Assembly (NCBI RefSeq): GCF_030815985.1
Contig: NZ_JAUSXM010000001.1
Coordinates: 806,001 to 870,000, forward strand
From: Paenibacillus sp. W2I17
GTDB lineage: Bacteria; Bacillota; Bacilli; Paenibacillales; Paenibacillaceae
DNA length: 64,000 nucleotides
Direction: 5' to 3'
Shown: positions 9,262 to 17,521 of the stretch, in pieces
How positions within the stretch are numbered: the first letter of the stretch is position 1
How the letters are laid out: the number at the start of each line of letters is the position of its first letter
Made by a program: the position numbers and the translations under genes
The notes under the pieces: generated by a model
The model's database searches: none
What the model saw: only the letters and a program-made list of their open reading frames with translations
What the model was told of the DNA's origin: nothing

Positions 9262-9420
9262 TAGATATATGCCTAACCGGCAATAGGAACATGTTCTTGT
9301 CCAATACGGTAATCGGTACAAGTTCTTGTCCTTGGCTTGGGACAAGAACTTGTACCGATAAAATAAAAAAAGTCGCTAAAATAGCGACTTTAATGGGGCC
9401 ATGTTCTTGTCCCTCGACAA
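9262..9420. repeat. Repeat family B, copy 3
   Basis: The clearest copy: GGTACAAGTTCTTGTCC pairs with GGACAAGAACTTGTACC, followed by aaaaaaagtcgctaaaatagcgactt and a third short TTCTTGTCC block. The gap 9148-9576 otherwise holds a partial family A end near 9218-9240 and a partial family B copy at 9490-9556. Confidence 0.75.
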
Positions 9421-9489
9421 ATTTTGCTTAGGGATTGCTTGGACATCTGACCAGTAGAACAATGAAAAGAGACAATTGTGCTGGTGTGG

Positions 9490-9556
9490 TCATTAAGGGG
9501 GATTAGCACTTGTACCCCTCAAGCAAAAAAAGTCGCTAAATTAGCGACTTAAACAA
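9490..9556 (-). terminator. Repeat family B, partial copy 4, terminator of the collagen-like gene
   Basis: AAGTCGCTAATTTAGCGACTTTTTTT read on the minus strand is a hairpin with a T-run. It starts 20-50 bases after the stop of the collagen-like gene at 9577. Only the terminator half and a decayed TTGTACC block are present. Confidence 0.65.
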
Positions 9557-9576
9557 CCTATCAAGCTTCCGTTTAT

Positions 9577-10223
9577 TCACGGCTGAATCAATGCCCCTGT
9601 AAACGTAATTGCTCCTATGGCGTTTGCTCCACCTGATGTGGTTAGAGCAACTAAAGTATAGGTAATGTTACCCGTTCCAGGTGTTACATCAACATGATTA
9701 ACACTCGTTGCTCCAAATGCATTGTTAGCAACTGCATTCTGATTAATGCTAAATATTATAGTTGCCCCACGACGAATTTGGAATTGTAGTGTTGTGGAGC
9801 CCGCAGTTGCCTGCCAACCAACGATCCCTTTAACCAAACTCTACTCCCTGATGGAATTGTTGTCATCATTATGGTCTGTAATGTTGTTGGTGCAGCTACT
9901 ATCGGTATAGACGAACTTCCTGTCGTATTGGGTGTGTTTTCAGATACTTGAAACTGTTGAATTGATCCAGTAGCTCCGGTGACTCCAGTAGCTCCAGTAG
10001 CTCCTATAACCCCTGTCTCTCCAGTGGCTCCAGTCGAGCCAATGCTTACTAGCAATGTAAAATCTGGAGATGTGCCTGGTATTCCTAAAGGGTCGGCAGT
10101 ATCGACAACATAGGAACTACCTTCATAAGTAACAACTTGACCAGGTACATATGAACTAGCATTAAAAGGATTGAACGGTTCAGTGTTCGGTAATCCCAGC
10201 GGTCCTGGTGGAACCTGTATTCT
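9577..10223 (-). pseudogene. Collagen-repeat spore surface protein, frameshifted and start-less
   Basis: The frame begins without a start near 10223 (PPGPLGLPNTEPFNPFNASS), continues through a short collagen-like tract of G-x-T triplets (GSTGATGETGVIGATGATG) and a linker. It then shifts frame near 9835 into a C-terminal beta-sandwich domain ending FTGALIQP. One extra base near 9830 would join RVWLKG to IVGWQATAG. The layout is that of BclA-like exosporium filaments. The missing start plus internal frameshift point to a decayed gene, unless the sequence has errors. Confidence 0.65.
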
Positions 10224-10225
10224 TT

Positions 10226-10258
10226 AGGCATGAGCCCGGTACAATACATAGCTCATGC
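10226..10258. repeat. Perfect 9-bp inverted repeat
   Basis: GGCATGAGC and GCTCATGCC separated by 15 bases, exactly at the point where the collagen-like frame loses its 5' end. It could be a hairpin or the scar of a rearrangement. The rest of 10224-10457 holds a family A-like fragment (10312-10373) and the upstream region of the exosporium-like gene. Confidence 0.5.
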
Positions 10259-10457
10259 CGAACAAGTTGCATAATAATATTTGTCTATCTTTAAGGGGTT
10301 ACTTTAACGTTGGTCTGCTGCTTTCTTGGTTTTTATTGAGCTTCTATCGTTTCCAGTTAGTTTAATAAAGTGGATTAACCTGCCTCTATGAATCTGCGTC
10401 CAAGCAATTAATATTTGTTGGCATAAAGTAAGAATAGAAGAAAGAGAGGTGTAAAGT

Positions 10458-10910
10458 ATGCCTATTCAATTTTTAGATTCACGCATGTCCCTTAATAATA
10501 CCTTTAGTTCGGGTACTACAACCTTAGTAACAACCCCTACGTTACTGGGTGATATCGGTCTGCAAACTGTCGCTGCAATAGGAACCCCAAACGAAAGTGA
10601 TGTGCGTATTTTACTTTGGGGAACAGTTGGGGTTTTTAGATCTGCAACAAACTTAGTCAATATCTATGTTGAAAGAGGAGGTACTGGTATATTCGGTTCA
10701 GGATTACTAATCTTCAATTCAACAATTGATTTAACCTCTGGCCCAGGCACTAGACTCTTTAGTTTTACCGCTGGCGACTTCCCACCAGTATCTAATGTTG
10801 TAACAGGCCAGATTCGCTATACCATGTATGTTGCAAGTGCTGCAGAAACTCCTGTAACTATTCTAGGCCCTGTATCCTTTAACGGTTCGGCTCAAGCAGG
10901 CACATCTTAA
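10458..10910 (+). CDS. Exosporium-like surface protein
   Basis: 150 residues, low in charged residues, rich in Ser, Thr, Gly and beta-branched residues, with no signal peptide. The second half (GTGIFGSGLLIFN, then ITGQIRYTMYV-like strands) resembles the C-terminal beta-sandwich of the neighbouring collagen-like gene and of ExsF/BxpB-type exosporium proteins. AGAGAGGTGTAAAGT precedes the ATG. It is divergent from the collagen-like gene, and the two probably served the same spore outer layer. Assignment is by pattern, not by a strong motif. Confidence 0.6.
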   Translation: MPIQFLDSRMSLNNTFSSGTTTLVTTPTLLGDIGLQTVAAIGTPNESDVRILLWGTVGVFRSATNLVNIYVERGGTGIFGSGLLIFNSTIDLTSGPGTRLFSFTAGDFPPVSNVVTGQIRYTMYVASAAETPVTILGPVSFNGSAQAGTS

Positions 10911-11123
10911 TCAATTTAGAAGAACTTAAATGCTATACTTGTTCATCTACTTCACAGCTCCCCACTTAATTTTATGTAATGATTTAATGTATATATTAAT
11001 AAAGGTGTGAAGAGGAAATCCACAGTCTGATGCCGTGTTGTTCGGCCCCGTGTTTCATTTGCATCAATTTAGGCATGGGATTCCTTCTCAACTAATTAAT
11101 TGAGGTCCATTGATATCACTAAC

Positions 11124-11205
11124 CTGCCCGTTAGTTGAACAAAAGCAGCCAATCACATTGATCGGCTGCTTTCTTTGTATTATTGAGCTATCGTTTCCCG
11201 TTAGC
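11124..11205. repeat. Repeat family A, copy 2
   Basis: CTGCCCGTTAGTTGAAC, hairpin GCAGCCAATCACATTGATCGGCTGC, then TATTGAGCTATCGTTTCCCGTTAG. It lies directly downstream of the minus-strand kinase-like gene. No gene is visible in 10911-11123. A partial copy (11853-11880) lies just upstream of the same gene. Confidence 0.75.
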
Positions 11206-11213
11206 GTCATCGT

Positions 11214-11750
11214 TTATGTTATCAACGCCTCGTTTTGTAGTCGCATGATTATTTCTTTAACCGTCTCTTTAGGGGACAAATCAGATGAATCCAACCAAAG
11301 ACCCGAGCGTGGAGTTTCATTTCGCAATACGCGATCCAACTCATCTACGCTCCAAATCCCATAACCCTTCTTTGCCCGCGTAGCCTCTCTCGTTGCAACC
11401 ACTGTAGAGTTTGGACAAAGCACGACTAAGTAAAATGGCCGGCTCTTAATAAACGAGATGAAATCAGTAAGTAATGGTCCGATGACAACATCTTGAACAA
11501 CGACTGTATATCCCGCCTTATAATACATCTCCGCTGATTGGGCGGCGAGCTGGTATCGTAACCTCAACTGATCTAACTCGTCACTTTCTGAATCTGGACG
11601 AACCTCTTTGCGGTTATTTACAATCATTCTGCGAAAAATATCACCTCGTAAATGCACCGATTTGTCAAATTGTTCGGACAGTAATTGTGCTACGGTAGAT
11701 TTTCCACTGGCCATTATTCCTGTAATGAGTATGATGTTTGGATTTTCCAC
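11214..11750 (-). CDS. P-loop kinase-like protein (AAA/APH-type)
   Basis: 178 residues. Walker A reads GIMASGKST at residues 9-17. An LRGDIFRRMI segment matches the lid/substrate region of small-molecule kinases, and a VVVQDVV strand follows. Similar proteins are annotated as AAA family ATPases or phosphotransferases (chloramphenicol phosphotransferase/shikimate kinase-like fold). The GTG at 11750 is chosen because AAAGGAGGGTGG precedes it; a longer frame upstream runs through repeat DNA. Single gene flanked by family A repeats. Substrate unknown. Confidence 0.7.
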   Translation of the reverse strand: MENPNIILITGIMASGKSTVAQLLSEQFDKSVHLRGDIFRRMIVNNRKEVRPDSESDELDQLRLRYQLAAQSAEMYYKAGYTVVVQDVVIGPLLTDFISFIKSRPFYLVVLCPNSTVVATREATRAKKGYGIWSVDELDRVLRNETPRSGLWLDSSDLSPKETVKEIIMRLQNEALIT

Positions 11751-11947
11751 TAACGTAAAACCACCCTCCTTTAAGTTATTATATAAACATAATAGTTGAT
11801 AAGAAAAATCGAAAAAAGGTCGATTATAGATATATTCATTTATTACGCTACCCTGCCCTTTAGTTGAATAAAGGCAGCTGACCATGCCACATAGACGATC
11901 GTCATGGTCCAACCTACCATAGGGAGTGACTATCAAGCATTAACCAT

Positions 11948-12706
11948 TCATTGAGATGATTCCCGATTGATATTTAGCATAATTGAGCTGTAAAGAAAAT
12001 CTGCTAAATCCTCATGACCATATTGATTAAAGTAGCTTTTGAACCGTGCATCAAATTTGTAGGTATGGGCAATGCAAGCCAGTAACTCTGCATCGCATGT
12101 CATGAATTGCATTAGATTTTCTTTCCACTCTTCGATTAATCGCTGCACTTCATCGGAGGAAGGATCCTGATGGATACAACACGTAATTTGTTTATATATT
12201 TCTTCAATCTCGGAAAAACGTTTCTCTTTTTCATCTACTGATAAATTTCCCATGGTTTCACTATATACTTTGTACGCCTCTGTTTCGCCATAAATGAATC
12301 TTGCCTCATTGGCGTACTGTTCTTTCAATGGCAAAACGGAAGAACGGTTTAAAATGTTCAAATTACTAATATCATTCCCCGAAACGAATTCATCGAGGAC
12401 AGTCATGATGTTTTCCAGTCTTTGTTTTCTCGATAATAAAGTTTGTCTCTGCTTCTTTAATATTTGTTTCTGTTCTTGCTTGTTCAGCTTTAAAATATCC
12501 GCAATATCTTTCAATGAAAATTCCAATTCCTTTAATAATAAAATGGTTTGAAGTTTTTCCAAACTGCTTCGATCATATAGACGATACCCTTTTTCCGTCA
12601 GATGTGTCGGTTTAAATAAATCGATTCTATCGTAATAATGCAAGGTACGAGCTGTAATGCCTGTTATCTGAACAATATCTTTAACCGCTAATAATGGTTT
12701 CTTCAT
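11948..12706 (-). CDS. MerR-family regulator with TipAS-like C-terminal domain
   Basis: 252 residues. The N-terminal MerR winged helix reads VKDIVQITGITARTLHYYDR (residues 8-27), followed by a helical coiled-coil dimer region to about 110. The C-terminal half, including DLADFLYSSIMLN, resembles the TipAS drug-sensing domain of TipA-type activators. It overlaps the end of the upstream protease gene by 26 bases, so both are translated from the same mRNA. The promoter ahead of the pair carries a typical MerR operator, so it probably activates its own operon in response to a bound compound. Confidence 0.8.
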   Translation of the reverse strand: MKKPLLAVKDIVQITGITARTLHYYDRIDLFKPTHLTEKGYRLYDRSSLEKLQTILLLKELEFSLKDIADILKLNKQEQKQILKKQRQTLLSRKQRLENIMTVLDEFVSGNDISNLNILNRSSVLPLKEQYANEARFIYGETEAYKVYSETMGNLSVDEKEKRFSEIEEIYKQITCCIHQDPSSDEVQRLIEEWKENLMQFMTCDAELLACIAHTYKFDARFKSYFNQYGHEDLADFLYSSIMLNINRESSQ

Positions 12707-13607
12707 CCCAAAATCCTTTTACTTCGTCTAGTATTTGAGCAGCAGGCGTTATTGTTGCCTCAAAGATCGTTCTTCCTGTTTTTCTTAAATAATACTGAAT
12801 TAAATAATATCCGCAAGCGTAGCCGCCGCTATAGGGCATATTGACCGGTTTAAAGTTCTGAAGTTCTGCGATCTCGTCACCGTAAAGATAAGGGGCAATT
12901 TGATCAAACCCCGTTAATTGCAATTGCTTCCGGAGCACAGGCTTAATGCACCTGTTAAGTGTTTCTGCATTTGTTTTCGTTACCCAAGGGCCGAGCAATT
13001 CTTCTCCAAACATGAACGTAGCAAAGTTTTCAGCTAACCCTTCACTTACAATGAGCTCGCCCAAATTAATGGTGTGATCCCACTGAATAAATTGATATCG
13101 CACATTATGGTTGCATTCGTGCGCCAGCGCAACCTGCATTCGAGGAACCGTGTACTCATTTGGCAAGAGTGTACCCCAGATAAACCCGGGAATTCCCCCA
13201 AAGCCGCTATATCCTTCATTTATTGTTAAGGCACGGTTTTCCGGATTCCCTAGTTGAATGGTAAACAAATAATCAGATACGGGGAGACTTATTTCATGTT
13301 CTATAAATAAACGGAGGCTTTTCCTTACAGCGTGCTCACACTCTAACCAAAAAGAATCTGAAGAAATCAACTCTATCTCAGGTGAAATCTGCTGGGTAAT
13401 CTGATCAGGGGATCGATGCATCATACTATTAAACGTAATAACGTCAAAATCATTCGCTTCTTCAGCTCTAAAAGGGATTTGTTGAATTTTCCATTGTTTC
13501 ATAAAGGGAGCCATCATTTCGTTTCTGAATAATTCAAGCTTTTCCTCGGGCGAAGCTTGGGCAACTTTTTGATAAATATGATCTGAACGCAATGATTTTA
13601 TATTCAT
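12681..13607 (-). CDS. DUF2268-type putative zinc protease
   Basis: 308 residues. The motif AHECNH near residue 155 is a HExxH zinc-protease site, and EGLAEN about 30 residues later supplies a likely third ligand, as in DUF2268 proteins. The ATG at 13607 has AGGAG eight bases upstream and is preferred over an upstream GTG inside that site. First gene of a two-gene operon with the MerR/TipAS regulator. The pairing of a protease with a drug-sensing regulator suggests a stress or antibiotic response. Cytosolic, no signal peptide. Confidence 0.75.
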   Translation of the reverse strand: MNIKSLRSDHIYQKVAQASPEEKLELFRNEMMAPFMKQWKIQQIPFRAEEANDFDVITFNSMMHRSPDQITQQISPEIELISSDSFWLECEHAVRKSLRLFIEHEISLPVSDYLFTIQLGNPENRALTINEGYSGFGGIPGFIWGTLLPNEYTVPRMQVALAHECNHNVRYQFIQWDHTINLGELIVSEGLAENFATFMFGEELLGPWVTKTNAETLNRCIKPVLRKQLQLTGFDQIAPYLYGDEIAELQNFKPVNMPYSGGYACGYYLIQYYLRKTGRTIFEATITPAAQILDEVKGFWDEETIISG

Positions 13608-13641
13608 CTCTCTCACTCCTAGTTATATATTCTTAGAGAGA

Positions 13642-13672
13642 ATTATGTACTATGACCTAACGTCATAGTCAA
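13642..13672 (-). promoter_or_regulatory. MerR-type promoter with 19-bp spacer and operator
   Basis: On the minus strand, -35 TTGACT (13667-13672) and -10 CATAAT (13642-13647) are separated by 19 bases. A perfect inverted repeat ACTATGAC/GTCATAGT (13649-13669) fills the spacer. A long spacer holding the operator is the hallmark of promoters activated by MerR proteins through DNA untwisting. The regulator is encoded second in the operon it would control. Confidence 0.8.
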
Positions 13673-13954
13673 GAGCCTTGAATCAAAATTATTGTACATG
13701 TTTTTAAAACTATCCTACCCGTTAGTTCAATATCCTAGCATAAGTAGTCGTAAAAGATTAAAACAAAAATTAACGTGAATAATCTAATATCCTAATGGTA
13801 CTATCTCCCACCTCAAATTTACTTTTCATAAGTCTCATGTGTGCAGGATTGCCTAACGGGCTAGCGACTTGCATTGGCAAAATTTACTCATTAAACTGTT
13901 TTCTCATCTTTGTTAAAGTGGATAAGCATTATGAAGACAAAGATATTGAATTAC

Positions 13955-14035
13955 CCTGCCCCCGTTAGCGCAGCCGATCTTAGTCGTCGGCTGCCTTCGG
14001 GTCATCAGTAAGCTATAGTTTCCCGATAGTTGAAC
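13955..14035. repeat. Repeat family A, copy 3
   Basis: CTGCCCCCGTTAGC, hairpin GCAGCCGATCTTAGTCGTCGGCTGC, then TAGTTTCCCGATAGTTGAAC. It lies downstream of the minus-strand FGE-like gene. A stub copy (CCTACCCGTTAGTTCAATA) is at 13705-13726. Nothing else is seen in 13673-14082. Confidence 0.7.
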
Positions 14036-14082
14036 ACCTACCGTCAGCTCAACGACTTGAGCATACTCGATGTGTCGTTTTC

Positions 14083-14841
14083 TCAAGGATTTGTAAGTGC
14101 TATTCTAAAACCAAGATCATCTATTTTGAAATTGGGCATGCTTTTCCTTCTACTCGTAGAACCACAATTGTTCTCCACTTCAGCCCAACTGCCTCCCCTG
14201 AAAACTCTATAGTTCCCATATCGTTCAGCATCATATAGATCCCAACACCATTCCCAGACGTTACCGATCAAGTCATAAAGTCCCCATGGATTAGGAAGCA
14301 ACTGTCCTACTTTATGAACAGATCCATTGGAATTTCCTTGATACCATGCAATTTGATCAATTCTTGCATACCGATATCCCGTTGATCCTGCTTTGCACGC
14401 ATACTGCCATTCAGCGTCTGACAGTAATCGAAATCCATTCGCTATTTTGTGATATATTGTGTTCTCACTTTCGTTTGTAACTGTGTAACATTCCATCCTG
14501 CCAAGCTTTCTCGATAACTCATTACAGAAAGCGATAGCATCCATCCACGAAACTTCCGTAATTGGCAGCTTACTCACAATCGGCTCTATTTCTTCTTCAT
14601 GCATGACAAAATGAAATAACTGCTGTGTTACTGGATACTTCATTACATGGAATGGCTCTATAGCTTCAGTCCACGTTATAGTCTTTTTACTACTTCCTGG
14701 GTTAGATAAAGTGTAATCAGTACTAAGCCATTTATCTGTATTAAGAAAATCGCGTAGTTCAATTGATCCGCCTTCTATGGGTACCATCAAATCCATTATT
14801 TCTTTTAGAAAACGTACCTTGTCACTTCCGTACTTTTCCAT
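14083..14841 (-). CDS. Formylglycine-generating enzyme-like (SUMF1/FGE-sulfatase domain) protein
   Basis: 252 residues with the FGE-type lectin-like fold: YPVTQQLF near 95, GFRLLSDAEWQYACKAG near 160, NVWEWCWD near 210 and RVFRGGSW near 225. True FGE converts a sulfatase Cys to formylglycine, while relatives such as EgtB or kinase-linked domains do other jobs. The two copper-binding cysteines of bacterial FGE are not evident, and no sulfatase gene is nearby, so the activity is open. ATG at 14841 follows GGGGGGATAAGAT. Confidence 0.75.
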   Translation of the reverse strand: MEKYGSDKVRFLKEIMDLMVPIEGGSIELRDFLNTDKWLSTDYTLSNPGSSKKTITWTEAIEPFHVMKYPVTQQLFHFVMHEEEIEPIVSKLPITEVSWMDAIAFCNELSRKLGRMECYTVTNESENTIYHKIANGFRLLSDAEWQYACKAGSTGYRYARIDQIAWYQGNSNGSVHKVGQLLPNPWGLYDLIGNVWEWCWDLYDAERYGNYRVFRGGSWAEVENNCGSTSRRKSMPNFKIDDLGFRIALTNP

Positions 14842-14978
14842 ATCTTATCCCCCCCATTCTAACTTACCGCCAACCAAATTCGACCCAGAAAACTGTATTA
14901 TCCTGCTTAATAGTTGCTAACGACGATAAACTCGTCGATACTTTTAGTGTGGTTCACCGCGTCTAATCTTGAAAGTAT

Positions 14979-15060
14979 CCTATCCGTTAGTTGAATAAAG
15001 CAACCAATCACAATGATCGGCTGCTTTTTTTGTTTTATTGAGCTAACGTTTCCCGTTAGC
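14979..15060. repeat. Repeat family A, copy 4
   Basis: CTATCCGTTAGTTGAATAAAG, then a hairpin (CAACCAATCACAATGATCGGCTGC, imperfect) and TTGAGCTAACGTTTCCCGTTAG. It lies between the FGE-like gene and the phosphatase remnant. The rest of 14842-15093 shows no gene. Confidence 0.7.
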
Positions 15061-15093
15061 TTAGTCCACAATAGCTAAAGGTGTTTGGTACAG

Positions 15094-15520
15094 TTATATA
15101 ATTGGCATGCCCACTAATATTCTTTTATCAACATATTCTTTAATCAGTTTCTCGAGAAAAGTTAGACCTCGCTTTGCGACCACTTTGAAATCTTCCATAC
15201 CAAGGTTTTGCTCACGCCAATTTGCTCCCCAACGAGTGATACGCTCTTCCTCGGTGGTGCCCTCAATTAATCTCTCTAATACGTTCATCATTGAATACGG
15301 GTACTCCTAAACATTGCTGAATGATTTCGGCAGTTTGCCTAGCTCTCGTAAGATTACTGGAGAATATAACATCCCATTCTTCGCTTGAAAGTCTTTTTGC
15401 CAGTGCAGCTGCTTGCTCTATCCCTTCTTCGTTTAGCGGTATATCAGATACTCCTTGAGCCTTGCTAAGATTATTCCATTCAGTAACCCCATGTCTAATA
15501 AGACCTATTGTGGTCGCCAT
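15094..15520 (-). pseudogene. Histidine phosphatase family gene, frameshifted and truncated
   Basis: The 5' part starts at ATG 15520 (AAGGGGGCAGGT before it). It has the family signature GLIRHGVTEWN with the catalytic RHG, and a second SSNLTRARQTAEII block. The frame breaks near 15280 and resumes as EGTTEEERITRWG, ending at GMPII where the second catalytic His motif should begin. So it has both a frameshift and a C-terminal deletion and is probably dead. Just upstream (15521-15650) another decayed frame, NPLKVEVAICGTICLGNDGE, runs into the start. Confidence 0.75.
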
Positions 15521-15687
15521 ACCTGCCCCCTTAATGACTACAATTTCCCCATCATTGCCCAAACAAATAGTACCACATATTGCGACTTCTACTTTTAAAG
15601 GGTTTACATTTGTATCTTCAAAAACAGATCACATCAGAGATTCTATGTTTTCTTTAATTTGCCCCTCAATCTTCCTTCAAATATAAA

Positions 15688-15903
15688 TCATTCAATTTCA
15701 TCCAATTCAAGTTTACCATCTTTAGTCCTACTAAAACTGAATGTATATAATTTATCTAATAGAATTGTCTCCCATTTAGACTTATCTTCCACATAGATAC
15801 GTATTAAATCTTCATTCATCGTTCTTACATCTAGCCAGCATCCCTGGGAGCATTCTTTTTGCATTACTTTACCATTAGTATTTACATACTCAGTACGGGT
15901 GTA
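15688..15903 (-). pseudogene. 3' fragment of an unidentified gene
   Basis: A coding-like frame TEYVNTNGKVMQKECSQGCW through LYTFSFSRTKDGKLELDEIE stops at 15688. It has no start; its 5' side fuses abruptly with the sigma-factor fragment near 15900. Family not recognised. It is one of several gene pieces packed between 15.5 and 16.2 kb. Confidence 0.45.
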
Positions 15904-16156
15904 CTTTTTTCATGACGGCTTCCAGGCTTTTGATCAGGATTTCACCTATTTCTGCAGTTGATTTTTCTTCAAAAATGCGCAGAACCAGCAAGTTCCCTTC
16001 TACTGCATTCAGCTTTCCGAGCACCCGACTCAGTGGTTGGCTAAACAGCTGGCGTTCCATTATCTCCGCAGGACTATTTTTCGGCGGATCCAAGCTGGCT
16101 TGGTCGGCAGTCCTTGCGTCATGGAGTGAAGAAGCGGTCGCTTCCTTGCGCAACAA
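15890..16156 (-). pseudogene. ECF sigma factor fragment (region 4)
   Basis: The segment LGKLNAVEGNLLVLRIFEEK, then TAEIGEILIKSLEAVMKKVH, matches sigma-70 region 4, the part that reads the -35 element. Region 2 is absent upstream, and the frame ends abruptly at the junction with the next fragment. No usable start is visible. Probably a remnant left by deletion. Confidence 0.6.
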
Positions 16157-16217
16157 GGTTGATACAACCAGGATTGTCCGGGAACAACATGATACAGTCG
16201 AATTTCTGTAATCGTTG

Positions 16218-16264
16218 AAAGAGCAGGACCCCCCTACTCCAAAAGGGTGTCCTGCTCTTTTTTT
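16218..16264. terminator. Strong hairpin terminator
   Basis: AAAGAGCAGGAC (16218-16229) pairs with GTCCTGCTCTTT (16249-16260), followed by TTTT on the plus strand. On the minus strand it lies just after the alpha/beta hydrolase gene, which it can also terminate. Confidence 0.75.
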
Positions 16265-16300
16265 ATTTCGTATGTTTTTCTAACCAGTTTTAATCCAAGC

Positions 16301-17137
16301 TTAGCTCTTCAGAAATTCGATCAACGCTGCATTAAATGCTTCAGGATGTGTCGCATTAAAGCCATGTGGTCCACCTTCTACAACAACAAGCCGGCTGCCA
16401 GGGATAGATTCATGTGTACGTTGTCCACTGACTTCAAGCGGCACAATGGCATCGGAATCGCCATGAATAACCAGGGTCGGAATATTGAATTTCTCCAGGT
16501 CCTGACGGAAATCGGTAAGAGCAAAGGCAGCAATGCAATCCAGGGTACCCTTAGGGGATGCCAGAGCAGCAATATCCCGGTTATATAGACGGAACGGTTC
16601 GCTCACAAGGTCTGTACGATCTCCTGCAGCGAAAAAGTTATTTGTAAATCCATCCAAGAAGGCTAGACGATCACCCTTAACCCCATTTTGGAATTCAGCA
16701 ATCGTTGCATCGTCCAATCCTCCCTGTGGATTGTCCTCGGACTTATACAGGTAAGGAGGAACAGCGCCTGCAAATACAGCTTTGGAAACCCGTTCCGTTC
16801 CATATGTTCCGATATAGCGAGCTACTTCGCCGCCTCCCATGGAGAACCCAACCAGTGTAGCATCGCGCAGATCGAGGTGCAAAATCAATTTATGTAAATC
16901 AGATGCAAAAGTATCGTAGTCATAACCATCCCAAGGTTGGGAAGACTGACCAAAACCACGACGATCATACGTGATAACACGGTAGCCCGCTTCAATCAGG
17001 ATAGGTACTTGTTTCTCCCAGGATCTCCCACTCAAAGGCCAGCCATGAATAAGGATGATGGGTTTCCCCTCGCCATGATCTTCGTAATACAGTTCAATTG
17101 GTTGTGCATTCTCTTCGCCTACGTTTACTTTAGCCAT
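16301..17137 (-). CDS. Alpha/beta hydrolase, non-heme chloroperoxidase-type
   Basis: 278 residues, complete. Oxyanion region IHGWPLSGRSW near 32, nucleophile elbow GFSMGG (Ser near residue 98), acid Asp in HGDSDAIVP near 225 and catalytic His in GGPHGFNATH near 255: the full triad of the cofactor-free haloperoxidase/esterase subfamily. Halogenation is usually a side reaction of these esterases or lactonases. Single gene, cytosolic. The ATG at 17137 follows GGAGGGATTTTCC. Confidence 0.85.
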   Translation of the reverse strand: MAKVNVGEENAQPIELYYEDHGEGKPIILIHGWPLSGRSWEKQVPILIEAGYRVITYDRRGFGQSSQPWDGYDYDTFASDLHKLILHLDLRDATLVGFSMGGGEVARYIGTYGTERVSKAVFAGAVPPYLYKSEDNPQGGLDDATIAEFQNGVKGDRLAFLDGFTNNFFAAGDRTDLVSEPFRLYNRDIAALASPKGTLDCIAAFALTDFRQDLEKFNIPTLVIHGDSDAIVPLEVSGQRTHESIPGSRLVVVEGGPHGFNATHPEAFNAALIEFLKS

Positions 17138-17443
17138 GGAAAATCCCTCCGTTTAGTTATGATCGTTTAATTGTTACTATTCAAATGCTACATATGCAAT
17201 CTACTATTGTCAATCGTACCCAAGAATTAAATAGAATCGTTCATTGTAAATTGGAAACTTCTACACTCCTTTCTCCTGCAACTCTAAACCAATCAATAAA
17301 AAGTGATCTCTTATGATTAATGGTAATGGTCCTCAATAGAAAGAATCATTTTCTCCTGTTCTACACATAGTCTCACAGTAAAAATATTCTTTGTTCAGCA
17401 GAGATTTTCTTCAAGTTTGAGTAACACAACTGATCCTCCTATC

Positions 17444-17469
17444 AAAAAAGCAGCCCCGTCAGGAGCTGC
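17444..17469 (-). terminator. Rho-independent terminator of the second GH43 gene
   Basis: Minus strand GCAGCTCC TGAC GGGGCTGC followed by TTTTTT, about 50 bases after the stop at 17522. The rest of 17138-17443 shows no gene or clear signal. Confidence 0.75.
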
Positions 17470-17521
17470 CTCATGTTATGCCTTATTTTGTAATCCTATC
17501 TGTTTCCGCTAACTCGCCAGC

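Noticed and set aside
11751..11936. N-terminal extension of the kinase-like gene
   Set aside because: The extra 62 residues run through a family A repeat and precede a clear AAGGAGG plus GTG start at 11750.
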